Assembly (NCBI RefSeq): GCF_900104695.1
Contig: NZ_FNSW01000001.1
Coordinates: 868,001 to 932,000, forward strand
DNA length: 64,000 bases
Origin: Paenibacillus sp. GP183
GTDB lineage: Bacteria > Bacillota > Bacilli > Paenibacillales > NBRC-103111
Direction of reading: 5' to 3'
Of this stretch, positions 35,201-42,623 are shown piece after piece; position 1 is the stretch's first letter; each line of letters starts with the position of its first letter. The position numbers and the translations under genes were made by a program. The notes below the pieces were generated by a model. It did not search any database. It was not told where the DNA came from and saw only the letters and a list, made by a program, of their open reading frames with translations.

Positions 35201-37411
35201 CTCAATGTCCGACAGCAGTCCTGCCCGCAAAAATCCTCCTTCGAGCAAATCGTGACTAAGCACAATATTTTCGGGGATACGCTCGCACAATAACTCGGCA
35301 AACACATCGACATCGAAAATACCTTTTCCGGTAAATATACCTTGATCCAATGCATCCTGGTATGGATCGGAGGCGGCAAAAGCATAGGGATCCATTCCCG
35401 GCTCCGACCAGAACCAAGCAAAATGCGATTGCATGGCTGACTCATGGCTTATACCGATACGCGGTTGAAGCACACCATAGCCTTCAACCACCCGCGTACG
35501 TGCCTGATTTAAGCGCGGCCTGTTATACGGAAGATGCAGCGTGCCGATCATCCGTTGGGCGCTCCCCAGGGGAAGCTGTGTGTCAGCGTCCAACGTTATA
35601 ATGTAGCGAATGTGAGAAAGCACAGTCGTATCCCCTGTGGTGAACTCATAACTCGTGTCCGTCTTTCCTCTAAGCAGCTCGACAAACTCCACCAATTTTC
35701 CGCGCTTTCGTTCCCAGCCCATGAAGACCCTCTCCGTTGGGCACCACTGCCTGATGCGCTGATAAAAGTGAAAGGTCGTTCCTTCCGGGCCTCCATACCT
35801 TTCGTTTAATTTCACGATTTTTTCTTTTGCAATTGCAACCAGGTCTTCATCTCCCGGAAGCTTACTCTCCAGCGCATCGATAAAATCCCCCAAGAGGGCG
35901 TAATGAATATTAGGATCCCGATTGGCCAAATAATGGATTTCCAGACGATCCGTAAATTCCTTCACCTCTTCAGGCGTTGACCATATTGCAGGGATGACGA
36001 CCATCGTAGCTGCTTCAGCCGGTACACCGTTTGAAAAATCGTAACGAAGCAATGGCCGGGGACGGCATAACTTCTCGATCCCAAAATGAAGCCATGTGAT
36101 GACCCACTCGCTTACAGGAAGACACAATAACAGTAGTACGGCAATCCTCGCTGCTATCGTAAAACCGCGTCCACTGCTGATCCAATCGCTAAAGGCTATC
36201 AAAATCAATAAAAACAAACCTATCAACAATGCAAAATAAGTTCCTGCCGGACGGTTGAAAAGATGGCTTACCGGTGAAAATCGGGGTGTGCTGCATTGTC
36301 GAAGGGATTTTGTCAGTTGCTTGATCCCTTCTGCTTCGAATATATAATAGGCCGCAAACTCCGATCTCAGAGGGTCATTCAACTTCTCCTGAGTTTCACG
36401 GACCCTGTCTTTCACATCCTTTGCAAGATCTATGGCCTGACTCGCAATCAAACCTTCAGGAACATGCATACGCCTGGCTAGTTTACTCACACCTTTAAGC
36501 ATCTCAATACGGCTGGAAGCATCGAGAAGCGGATAAGTTCCTGTGCATTCTTGGCGAAATGTTCGGTCAATCAAACTGTTCCGTTCGAACAGGTCACCCC
36601 AATCCCTGCGCTCGTTATTACGCAAACTGCTGATCAAATTGCCTGCAGTCAACTGATAGGAAGCCTGAAGCTGATGCTCATAGGAGATGATGCGATCGAG
36701 GTCTTCCGAACCGTTCTCCATATTGCATATCAACCATTCGCGCACAGTAGCGGAATCGTCCGCAAATTCCCGTAAGTGACTGATCAATTGAACGATCCAT
36801 GGTCCCGATAATGGAACGGTTTGCCCGGCCGATTCTAATTCTGCGCTGATCGATTCCGGATTTAATTTGGACGACTCTATTCGTGAAAGCATCCGTTCCA
36901 CTTGAATGCAAACCTCCCGGCGTTCACGAACAAGCGACATCGTTCCTGCCAATCTTTCGATCAAAGCCATCCGCAGAAAGAGTGGAATGGACCAGTTCTC
37001 ATTAAGCGATAATGCAGAAACCTCCTGATAGGCATTAAAATAAGTAACAACAGTCTCCTCATCCAATACCCCTTCGACCTGTTCCAAATAATCTTCACAT
37101 AGAGATTGTATTCTCAAATCATCGTTCTTGCGGAGGCGGGGCAAGTAACCAAGAGCTCGGTCAGACAAATGAGCTTTTACCTCCAACGCCTGTTCATCAA
37201 TAAAATCAGCGTTATCGAGCAGCCATTCTTCGGCAGGTTGGGCACAGCTTGCTGGTTGGTTTTGCAAGGAATTTGCAAATTCCCTTAAACTTTTTATATG
37301 TTGTTCGAATTGATTCCATAAGTATTTGGGCTGGGAGCGCACTTCTCTGGTTGAATGCTGCAGTGCAAGTTCTCTTGCTTTTATGCAAAGCTTATTCATA
37401 TTATAAGCCAT
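29216..37411 (-). CDS. Cyclic beta-1,2-glucan synthase-like protein (GT84-GH94)
   Basis: 2,731 residues in one intact frame, the length of the NdvB/Cgs family. The N-terminal third has membrane helices around residues 385-450 (YFALLIGLFLLILIAFSDWI) and a GT84 glycosyltransferase with the metal-binding YIITLDADTQLP and processing residues in HRWVRGDWQLLCWLF. More helices follow near 790-940. The second half is a glycobiarchitecture of repeated beta domains and a C-terminal GH94 phosphorylase-like (alpha/alpha)6 barrel: AYGFRDQLQDSLAL, HWWHEETDRGIRTRFSDDLLW and IGIGDWNDGMSRVG. In Brucella and Agrobacterium the enzyme starts, elongates and cyclises glucan from UDP-glucose, and the GH94 part sets ring length. 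Homologues in Paenibacillus are less well known. GGAGGG precedes the ATG. It is monocistronic. Confidence 0.9.
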   Translation of the reverse strand: MAYNMNKLCIKARELALQHSTREVRSQPKYLWNQFEQHIKSLREFANSLQNQPASCAQPAEEWLLDNADFIDEQALEVKAHLSDRALGYLPRLRKNDDLRIQSLCEDYLEQVEGVLDEETVVTYFNAYQEVSALSLNENWSIPLFLRMALIERLAGTMSLVRERREVCIQVERMLSRIESSKLNPESISAELESAGQTVPLSGPWIVQLISHLREFADDSATVREWLICNMENGSEDLDRIISYEHQLQASYQLTAGNLISSLRNNERRDWGDLFERNSLIDRTFRQECTGTYPLLDASSRIEMLKGVSKLARRMHVPEGLIASQAIDLAKDVKDRVRETQEKLNDPLRSEFAAYYIFEAEGIKQLTKSLRQCSTPRFSPVSHLFNRPAGTYFALLIGLFLLILIAFSDWISSGRGFTIAARIAVLLLLCLPVSEWVITWLHFGIEKLCRPRPLLRYDFSNGVPAEAATMVVIPAIWSTPEEVKEFTDRLEIHYLANRDPNIHYALLGDFIDALESKLPGDEDLVAIAKEKIVKLNERYGGPEGTTFHFYQRIRQWCPTERVFMGWERKRGKLVEFVELLRGKTDTSYEFTTGDTTVLSHIRYIITLDADTQLPLGSAQRMIGTLHLPYNRPRLNQARTRVVEGYGVLQPRIGISHESAMQSHFAWFWSEPGMDPYAFAASDPYQDALDQGIFTGKGIFDVDVFAELLCERIPENIVLSHDLLEGGFLRAGLLSDIELIDDHPSNFMSYQKRMHRWVRGDWQLLCWLFTRVCDRRGTLRPVHLSVLTRWQMIDNLRRSLLPIAYFTIIILSLSILPGSPIRWFALVLATMFLSVIRLIFASTRDNWHPRRVGSAAVHVLITILTLPFQTAVLLDAIGKTIYRLWISKRHLLEWTSSSHIERNNRGKRHSTLLGTRGGYLLIFLFALAAAMQSNQVMMWSSLTLGLIWVLAPLVIRWLDQPIAIEEQPITPAEEDQLRELAKQIWAFYEHFAGAQDHWLPPDNVQIDPPNGVAHRTSPTNIGFLLTSTLAARDFGFINTPQLVERLERTVSTVERLDKWNGNLYNWYDTLSLAMLPPAFVSTVDSGNFVASLMTVKQGLAHWMETDSTVMGAEERSDEQHPAFNNWLETGNQLIDRLEALIAATDFRPLYDHKAKLFILGYHVGTGERDNILYDLLASEARQTSFVAIALGQVAASHWLALGRTVKKLGKQTVLISWSGTMFEYMMPWLTMRSYWNTIWHSTYSGVVKRQIEYARERGVPFGISESGYYAFDYQLNYQYRAFGVPGLGFKRGLEEDLVVAPYATVMALPFSICEGMKDLERMEKLGARGQYGFYEAIDFTAGRMPEGDNCKVIRSFMAHHQGMSLLTLANLLLPRKMYDHFHNDKRVQAAELLLKERIPYGTSNYNRDITVQTRIQKPKLAESSRQQEYLPAQTTVPEVNVHSNGSFTTVVTNSGSGFIKYEGMNVSRWREDPVADPWGSYMYIRDVERDKVWSPTFQPCRIPTDKLRVQFSQERSVFLSEDGEMQTTLEITVSPESNLELRKLTLYNTGSEARIIEVTTFLEIALAPSDADKAHPAFTKLFIETDFESGAECLFARKRPRDTGEKAIWAFHTLMTNEGSLGPVEYETDRSRFIGRGSTLARPIGIESRLGNTTGSVADPAFVMRRRLIIEPGVRVHLTAVTGVAETKEQSVEIVQQLCQEQQVERYFQLAWTRSQIELQHLRITSAELAVFRLLAGRVVYASPLHAEREKSIIANKKGQQGLWAYGVSGDRPIVMVRISDSTNLSFITKLLVGYEYLRHNRLFIDLVILNESEGGYQQDLQENLRRSMEQIVGGQAAGDDGVHILPAAQLSEDHKLLFFAVARIVLRADGPSLRTQLKAAGRSYPHVEPPPLTVTATPNRFVPVHADETNAPLFYNGWGGFSQDGREYEIVLKNGSCLPSPWINVMANPRYGCIASELYTGYTWWKNSRECKLTPWSNDPVLDQPGEVCYLRDEESGEYWTTAPAHPYAASSYKVAHGRGYSRYQQVSHGLQQEMTVFVPLEDPVKVIRLRLQNMTAELRRLSVTYYAEWVLGVHREGNSSFVVTEWDEQNELLTAHNTYQENFRNATAFLAVNPLVKSPDELSSQRTFMETSWTGDRMEFLGRNGNIEHPAAMHRLHLSGKTGPSYDVCGALQAKFLIEPHSEQTVYILLGCDHSLDQVGKLAKKYRESAVCEREFENLQKFWNGVLGAVTVSTPSPEMDMMLNNWLLYQTLSCRMWARSAFYQAGGAYGFRDQLQDSLALLHSRPDLTRAQILLHAVHQYEEGDVQHWWHEETDRGIRTRFSDDLLWLPYAVSRYLEHTGDDGLLEEIVPYLHSKPLGEEEHERYEPTVLSEQSGTIFEHCLRALDYGLRFGEHGLPLIGIGDWNDGMSRVGAEGRGESVWLGWFLGDVLRRVADLCEHRGDHERVDHYRIMHAQLTASLDQESWDGQWYRRAFTDAGQWLGSIHNAECRIDAIAQSWSVISGMAPQDKALQAMRSFDRELVDRRLSVAHILYPPFDRTEPSPGYIQGYPPGIRENGGQYTHGVIWSIIAWCGLGDGDKAFELFNMFNPIMHTKSPAEVQRYAGEPYAMAADIYTEEPHRGRAGWTWYTGAAGWMYQAGIEGILGLRRRRERLFICPCIPREWPEFSISYRFGRSEYRITVKNPSHKSSGHSDLWMDGQKVDLAENCTQEGPFVRLIDDNQIHRVELTL

Positions 37412-37512
37412 AGGTCCCTCCGGAAAATCAGATGTCCAAATTATTTACATATTTGCATGATTTTATTAGTGAGGTTGATTTCACCTCATCCGGTCCGTTC
37501 ATTTAGACAAAA

Positions 37513-37550
37513 AAAATCCCACCTCGGCTTAGCACCAGAGGTGGGATTTT
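37513..37550 (-). terminator. Terminator of the MFS gene
   Basis: Perfect 13-bp arms (aaaatcccacctc / gaggtgggatttt) around 12 bases, with T-runs at both ends; minus-strand run is TTTTTTTTG. Confidence 0.85.
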
Positions 37551-37580
37551 CGATATAGGGGTTTGCGACAGCAGGGAATT

Positions 37581-38990
37581 TTAGTTTGGATTTGTGACTG
37601 TTTGCGGGACCTTTTTACCGAATGAAAAGTAATATAAGAGCGCGCTCGCTACGACAATCAAGCTTAGGATCAAAATAAGATTGCCGTACATGAACGCATG
37701 TGAATCCGAAAGCAAAGGATGAAGCGGAAAAGCGAACAGCTCTTTCTCTATCGCCTTTGCAACCAGTGCTGTCACGACCGCCCCAGCAATCGTCGATGCC
37801 ATATTGAAGAAACCCATTCCGACACCGATTTGGTGAGGAGGCAAAACTTGCGCTATACTTTCGGTTAATGCGGTCTGCATGAAGGAAAACCCGATATACA
37901 TCATAATAAGGGCGGCTCCAATATACCAAACCCAAAGCCCGATGGATGAAGATTGCAGAAGAAGACTCAGCGCGATTAAAAACAGTCCAAGATAGACGAC
38001 GAAATGACTTCCCCGCTTGACCGTCATATTGCCGGCGACTCTTCCGAATATAACAGCGCTTATAGCTCCCGGGAACATGATAAGCCCAATACTCTCCGGG
38101 TTCAAGCCGTACATTTTATTCAGCATAAGCGGGATTACAAACATCACGGACATCACAGTGCCAAAAATAAAAAATCCAATGATGAGACCGTTTCTGTATA
38201 ATGTATTGGTGAAAAGTCCGGGTTCTACAAAAGGCTCCTTAGCTCGTCGGATTTGAACGATAAATAGGATCAGCGAGATTATAGCAATGAGTAAATAAAT
38301 CAAGCTTGTATTTGTTGTAAACAAAATCACCATCGATACAAAAATACACAGCAGCAGCGCTCCAATAAAGTCCAATTTTCCTTCTTTACGCTGCTCTACT
38401 GGCAGGAATTTTTGGAAAAAAGGGATGGCGACAACTACGGGTATCGCTATAAGAAACAAATAGGACCAGTGGAATGATCCTGCGATGTAACCGCCGAGTA
38501 CAGGTCCGATCCCAACCGCAAATGATACGGTCGATGTGATGATTCCAAACAATTTCCCCCGTTCCTCCTGCGTAAAAAATCTCGCCACGATGACAAAGAC
38601 CAATGCGGGGATTGCTGATCCGCCTGCCCCTTGTATAGCCCGGGATAAAATAACTCCGGGGTACCAGGATTGCAAAACAAATCCCAAAATGGAACCCACG
38701 CTGTAAAGGACGATTCCGATTGTAATCAGTTTCTTGACGCTGAACATATCAGATAGTTTTCCGAAAATGACCATTCCCACACCGAAGACGATAAAAAAGA
38801 TCGTCACTACCCAGCTTACGCCGGCAGCATCCAGTGCGAATTGCTTGGCAATGTTGGGGGTGGATACATTGAACACCGATTCATTCAGTACGGCAAAAAA
38901 GATTACGTAATAAATCCAAGGAACACTTTTCTTTATATCTGAAGTGTCCGCTATAGATGGGGTATTACTGTTACTCTCCACAGTATTCAT
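37581..38990 (-). CDS. MFS drug exporter (DHA2/TetA(L)-like, 14 helices)
   Basis: 469 residues and about 14 predicted membrane helices. Motif A is visible in GKLSDMFSVKKLI and motif C (antiporter) in VGIGPVLGGYIAGSFHW. These place it in the drug:H+ antiporter-2 group with Bacillus TetA(L)/LmrB-like exporters. AGGAGGG lies 12 bases before the ATG. It is divergent from a TetR regulator, and both start from one palindromic promoter at 39122-39155, so the pump should be induced when a ligand releases the repressor. The substrate is unknown. Confidence 0.9.
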   Translation of the reverse strand: MNTVESNSNTPSIADTSDIKKSVPWIYYVIFFAVLNESVFNVSTPNIAKQFALDAAGVSWVVTIFFIVFGVGMVIFGKLSDMFSVKKLITIGIVLYSVGSILGFVLQSWYPGVILSRAIQGAGGSAIPALVFVIVARFFTQEERGKLFGIITSTVSFAVGIGPVLGGYIAGSFHWSYLFLIAIPVVVAIPFFQKFLPVEQRKEGKLDFIGALLLCIFVSMVILFTTNTSLIYLLIAIISLILFIVQIRRAKEPFVEPGLFTNTLYRNGLIIGFFIFGTVMSVMFVIPLMLNKMYGLNPESIGLIMFPGAISAVIFGRVAGNMTVKRGSHFVVYLGLFLIALSLLLQSSSIGLWVWYIGAALIMMYIGFSFMQTALTESIAQVLPPHQIGVGMGFFNMASTIAGAVVTALVAKAIEKELFAFPLHPLLSDSHAFMYGNLILILSLIVVASALLYYFSFGKKVPQTVTNPN

Positions 38991-39121
38991 TTCTCTATCA
39001 ATCCCTCCTGTTTTTATGATTGTCCGCTACCTTACTTTAGCATATAACAAAAGACAAAATTTCTTTTCGATTGCTATATTCTCCTTTCTTTCTTATACAT
39101 ACAGGTTAGTATACAATCACA

Positions 39122-39155
39122 TTGACATTATACAGACAGATCTGTATAATGTCAA
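39122..39155. promoter_or_regulatory. Symmetric divergent promoter and TetR operator
   Basis: A perfect 15-bp inverted repeat: left arm 39122-39136 (ttgacattatacaga), spacer 39137-39140, right arm 39141-39155. On the plus strand it contains consensus -35 TTGACA (39122-39127) and -10 TATAAT (39145-39150) exactly 17 bases apart. Because the repeat is symmetric the same consensus promoter exists on the minus strand, facing the MFS gene. A repressor dimer on the palindrome would cover both promoters at once. Confidence 0.85.
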
Positions 39156-39177
39156 CTAATAAGAGAAGAGGGTTATC

Positions 39178-39756
39178 ATGATAAAAGTAGACGGAAAGAA
39201 ATCAGCTGCACGCGAACAGATCCTGGAAACCGCATGCAATTTATTTTTTCAAAAAGGGTTTCATGCTGTTGGTGTCGATACGATTGCAGCTGAATCGGGA
39301 ATTACAAAAATGACTATGTACAAGCACTTCCCTTCGAAGGATCACCTCATTGTTGCTATTTTGGAGCGTTCAAGCGAGTTCTACTGGGAATGGTTTGAGA
39401 AAACGATTGATGAAATTACAGAACCGGAACAGCAGCTCATCGCGATCTTCGAGTCTGTAGCAAAGCAGCAATCATCATGCCCCCAGTCGATGTTCTGTCT
39501 CAACCAGGCTGTTGCAGTAGAGTTCCCTTCACAAGAACATATGGTGAATGAAGCAGCTGTGCAGCATATACAATCCATCATCAAGCGGTTGGAATCTATT
39601 TGTGAACAAGCCGGATTGAAATCACCTCAGCACCTTGCCCGGCAGCTGTTCATATTGCTCGAAGGGAACTCGATGTGTTCCAGGTTTTTTGGCGAAGATG
39701 GCACTGCAGCAGATGTTGTTAATGCAGCCATCACATTGATCAAGTCATATCGCTAA
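39178..39756 (+). CDS. TetR/AcrR-family repressor
   Basis: 192 residues. The N-terminal helix-turn-helix is typical: AAREQILETACNLFFQKGFH, then AVGVDTIAAESGITKMTMYKHFPSKDHLI. The C-terminal 140 residues are a helical ligand-binding/dimer domain with several cysteines (QSSCPQSMFCLNQ). It begins 22 bases after the palindrome that contains its own promoter, so it represses itself and the divergent MFS exporter. GAAGAGGG is the likely ribosome binding site. Confidence 0.92.
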   Translation: MIKVDGKKSAAREQILETACNLFFQKGFHAVGVDTIAAESGITKMTMYKHFPSKDHLIVAILERSSEFYWEWFEKTIDEITEPEQQLIAIFESVAKQQSSCPQSMFCLNQAVAVEFPSQEHMVNEAAVQHIQSIIKRLESICEQAGLKSPQHLARQLFILLEGNSMCSRFFGEDGTAADVVNAAITLIKSYR

Positions 39757-39781
39757 TCAACACAAGCACGGTTAGATCATA

Positions 39782-40591
39782 TCAATGGCTGTGTTGAATA
39801 ACTTGATTGAGGAAATTATTCATCAATAGAGGCAGGGAAATCAGGATGGGAGGATCGTCCGGATGAGGAACATGCAGCGTAAGCTTCTGATGGGGAACAG
39901 TTGAAGAGTGTCCGACTATGATCGGCTTCTTCGATCGGGTGCGCAAGGTTGTCCGCGGAAGCAGAATATCCATGGCCTGCATACCCCAAGAGACCGATGT
40001 AGCCATCAGGTAATAAGTGCCTGGTTTCACACCATCAAAGCAAAATCGCCCTGTTGAAGAAATCAAAGTACCATACAGAGGTAAACCTTCAGGAATGGGC
40101 TTGGCAAATAAGCCGATGAGAATGACTCCCTCGAAAGGTGCTTCAGCTTTGATCGTCCCTTCTATTCTGGCATGCGGATTGAATGTAAGCGGTGAAGTAC
40201 CCCAATCCTGAAGCTTCTGCAAGGAACGCAGCTGATTGTCCGCTTGAAGCGCCGAGTTCCGAAAGTCGGATGGCGATACACCTACACGTTCGGTAAATCG
40301 AGTGGTGAAGGTACCCAAACTCTGTTGACCAATCTCCAATCCAATATCGCGAATGCTCAAATTTGTGTTCAGCAATAACTCTTTTGCCCTCTGCAGTCGG
40401 AGGGAAGAAACATAATACAGTGGGGATAAACCGATTCTTTCTTTAAAAATACGCATGAAATGATACGGACTATAAGCCACATGATCGGCCAATCGGGAAA
40501 GCGAAAGCGGCTCATAAATATTTTGATGAATATAAATTATCGCCTCGTCTACCTCTAAATACCGGTCATTCACCTTTCCCACACCTTCCAT
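39782..40591 (-). CDS. AraC-family regulator with N-terminal DNA-binding domain
   Basis: 269 residues. Residues about 14-112 carry the two helix-turn-helix motifs of AraC: LSLSRLADHVAYSPYHFMRIF and LSIRDIGLEIGQQSLGTFTT, ending RFTERVGVSPSDFR. Here the DNA-binding domain is at the N-terminus, the reverse of most AraC proteins. Residues 140-260 resemble a carboxypeptidase-regulatory/transthyretin-like beta sandwich (IEGTIKAEAPFEGVILIGLF, GRFCFDGVKPGTYYLMA) rather than GyrI or cupin folds. The ligand is unknown. Converges on the TetR gene; no obvious target operon beside it apart from the phosphonate operon downstream. Confidence 0.85.
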   Translation of the reverse strand: MEGVGKVNDRYLEVDEAIIYIHQNIYEPLSLSRLADHVAYSPYHFMRIFKERIGLSPLYYVSSLRLQRAKELLLNTNLSIRDIGLEIGQQSLGTFTTRFTERVGVSPSDFRNSALQADNQLRSLQKLQDWGTSPLTFNPHARIEGTIKAEAPFEGVILIGLFAKPIPEGLPLYGTLISSTGRFCFDGVKPGTYYLMATSVSWGMQAMDILLPRTTLRTRSKKPIIVGHSSTVPHQKLTLHVPHPDDPPILISLPLLMNNFLNQVIQHSH

Positions 40592-40728
40592 CCGCCATGC
40601 TTCCTTTATAATTTGGATACGGATACTATTATTTTATATGTTCATTCGGAAGTTTTCAAATTTTCAAACAAGTGTTCTCGTTTATTATAGAACATTTGTT
40701 CGATTAATTCAACCATCAAATAAAACAA

Positions 40729-40752
40729 AAAGACCGCAATTTTGCGATCTTT
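40729..40752 (-). terminator. Terminator of the phosphonate/ATP-grasp operon
   Basis: Eleven-bp arms (aaagaccgcaa at 40729-40739; ttgcgatcttt at 40742-40752) with one mismatch, followed on the minus strand by TTTTTGTTTTATTT. It lies directly after the stop of the last ATP-grasp gene. Confidence 0.85.
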
Positions 40753-40756
40753 ATGC

Positions 40757-41503
40757 TCAATCAGATTTATATGAGGTGATTCGACGATACATGGTTTTAT
40801 CCTTCAGCTTGAGAAAATGGGACATCGCCGGAAACAAATTCGCTTCAATAATCCAGATATGCCCTCTTTGGTCAGGACCCATATCCATGCCGTATATTCT
40901 ATGGCCTTTGAAATAAGCGGCTAATCTTCGGGTAGCTTGTAAAGCGACTTTATCTATTTTTAGCAGCAATTTTCGTTTGGATAGATGATGGATTGAGGAT
41001 TTTCGAAGAGCTTTATTAACCAAAAGCATCTCTCCCCCGCTCCTGGTGTTGTTGGAAACGATATAACCTTCGCCTGCGACTTTGGCAACTTTCGCTGTGA
41101 CCTTCCATACGGGAGAATTTCTTCTGCGTTGTGTGATGACCCGCATGTCAAAGGGACGTCCATCGATCGTCGGTCGGGAGATTAGGCGTTGAACCATATA
41201 GGGATCGGAACCGGTAATGCTTGTTATATATTGATAGGTGCTGTCTTTCCCCTGTAAAGTGATTTTTGTTTTCTCATAATGCAAGACATATTCATGATTT
41301 CCAAGGGAAGTTACTTGTATGACACCGCGCCCCCGGCTGCCATTTATCGGCTTGGCGATGACTTGACCATATTTGGAAATAAGCTCCCACAGAGACTTCT
41401 GTGACAGCATCAGTGTTTCCGGCAAATAGCGGCTTAAACTTCCTGCTCTTTTCAAATACCTATATTTAAACCATTTATTTGTTTTCGCTGACTTCATTGA
41501 CAT
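40757..41503 (-). CDS. Short YheC/YheD-like ATP-grasp protein (second copy)
   Basis: 248 residues. The nucleotide-binding part is seen in GQVIAKPINGSRGRGVIQV (Lys and Gly-rich loop), the linking strand in YMVQRLISRPTIDGRPFDMR, and the metal-ligand end in IYGMDMGPDQRGHIWIIEAN. It lacks the extra N-terminal domain of longer YheC/YheD endospore-coat proteins, so it is a bare ATP-grasp ligase fold. The final EANLFPA differs from the EANSKPG of the sister protein at 44646, so acceptor handling may differ. It overlaps the transaminase gene by 29 bases and closes the operon. Inferred role: carboxylate-amine ligation involving aminoethylphosphonate. Family members have no established reaction. Confidence 0.87.
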   Translation of the reverse strand: MSMKSAKTNKWFKYRYLKRAGSLSRYLPETLMLSQKSLWELISKYGQVIAKPINGSRGRGVIQVTSLGNHEYVLHYEKTKITLQGKDSTYQYITSITGSDPYMVQRLISRPTIDGRPFDMRVITQRRRNSPVWKVTAKVAKVAGEGYIVSNNTRSGGEMLLVNKALRKSSIHHLSKRKLLLKIDKVALQATRRLAAYFKGHRIYGMDMGPDQRGHIWIIEANLFPAMSHFLKLKDKTMYRRITSYKSD

Positions 41504-42623
41504 TCACCCTTCTCCCTTCAAAGCCTATGCTAACAAGATATCGATCAAGCAGCTCCAAAAACGTTTCAATATCCTTATAGGTGATGTCTCCCATAGTTGA
41601 TATCCTGAATGTTCGCCGTCCATCGAGTTTGCCGGGATATATAATGATGCTATTTTTATAAAAATAATCGTGCATGGTTTGGAAATCATAACCTTCACGA
41701 TCTGGCTCTATAATGGAGGTGACGATTTTGGAATGACAGGATTCAGGGATCATATGCGTCAGCCCCAGCCGGGTGATGCCATTAATTAAGGTATTCCACG
41801 ACTGAGTGTACCTTTCATATCTTTTCAACACAGTTTCCTGAATTAACTCGTCTATCGCCTGTTTAAGCGCATATAAGGTTTGGACTGGAGGGGTAAAGCG
41901 CATTTGCCGATGTTCTGAAAAATACTTATATTGATCATACAGATTTAAATAGTAATTCTTCGGCTTCAAGTATTTTAGACGGTCCAAATTGCTTGTTTCT
42001 GCTATGACAAAAGAAACCCCTGCCATACCTTGAATGTTCTTGTTGGAGCTTGAAGCCAAATAACGAATATTCATTTCTTTCATTTGAATCGGTATGGCCG
42101 CATATGAACTCATGGCATCCACAATCATATCGATCCGGTACCGCCCGCATAGGTCTCCAACTGCCTTGATATCGTTCAACAACCCGGTTGTTGTCTCATG
42201 ATGCACGATAGCAAGATGGGAGAATCTCTTTTCAGACGTTTGAATATAGCTCTCCAAAGCATCCAAATCAATTACATTGTCGGCAGGGCTCTGAAATTCC
42301 ATGTAATTCAACCCATAAGCTGCCCCGATCTCACACATTCGTTTTCCATAAGCTCCGTTATTGATGATAAGCAAAGCTTCATGATCCAGGACCGAGCTAA
42401 GTATGGATTCTACCGCTGCAGTGCCGGAACCGCCGAACAAAATCGTTGTGTAAAGGCTCGGATCGCCTGCCAAGCGGGTGAGCTCTGTTGAGACATATTC
42501 CAATAAACAGCCAAATTCCGATTCTCTGGGACACATATCCGGAACCACCTGCGAATATTTCACGCTGTCGGTTGTGGTCGCTGGACCGGGATTAAGCAGA
42601 ATGGTTCTCTTTATCGCCTTCAT
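41475..42623 (-). CDS. phnW: 2-aminoethylphosphonate:pyruvate aminotransferase-like enzyme
   Basis: 382 residues, fold type I PLP enzyme. It opens ILLNPGPATTTDSVK, the PhnW-like start, and has the alternating loop GGSGTAAVESILSS for the cofactor phosphate and the PLP lysine in SSNKNIQGMAGVSF. IVDAMSSYA supplies the Asp that holds the pyridine nitrogen. In degradation pathways PhnW makes phosphonoacetaldehyde; following PEP mutase and phosphonopyruvate decarboxylase it runs the other way, making 2-aminoethylphosphonate. Overlaps the decarboxylase gene by four bases. An AepY/AepZ-type nucleotidyltransferase fusion is not present. Confidence 0.9.
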   Translation of the reverse strand: MKAIKRTILLNPGPATTTDSVKYSQVVPDMCPRESEFGCLLEYVSTELTRLAGDPSLYTTILFGGSGTAAVESILSSVLDHEALLIINNGAYGKRMCEIGAAYGLNYMEFQSPADNVIDLDALESYIQTSEKRFSHLAIVHHETTTGLLNDIKAVGDLCGRYRIDMIVDAMSSYAAIPIQMKEMNIRYLASSSNKNIQGMAGVSFVIAETSNLDRLKYLKPKNYYLNLYDQYKYFSEHRQMRFTPPVQTLYALKQAIDELIQETVLKRYERYTQSWNTLINGITRLGLTHMIPESCHSKIVTSIIEPDREGYDFQTMHDYFYKNSIIIYPGKLDGRRTFRISTMGDITYKDIETFLELLDRYLVSIGFEGRRVNVNEVSENK

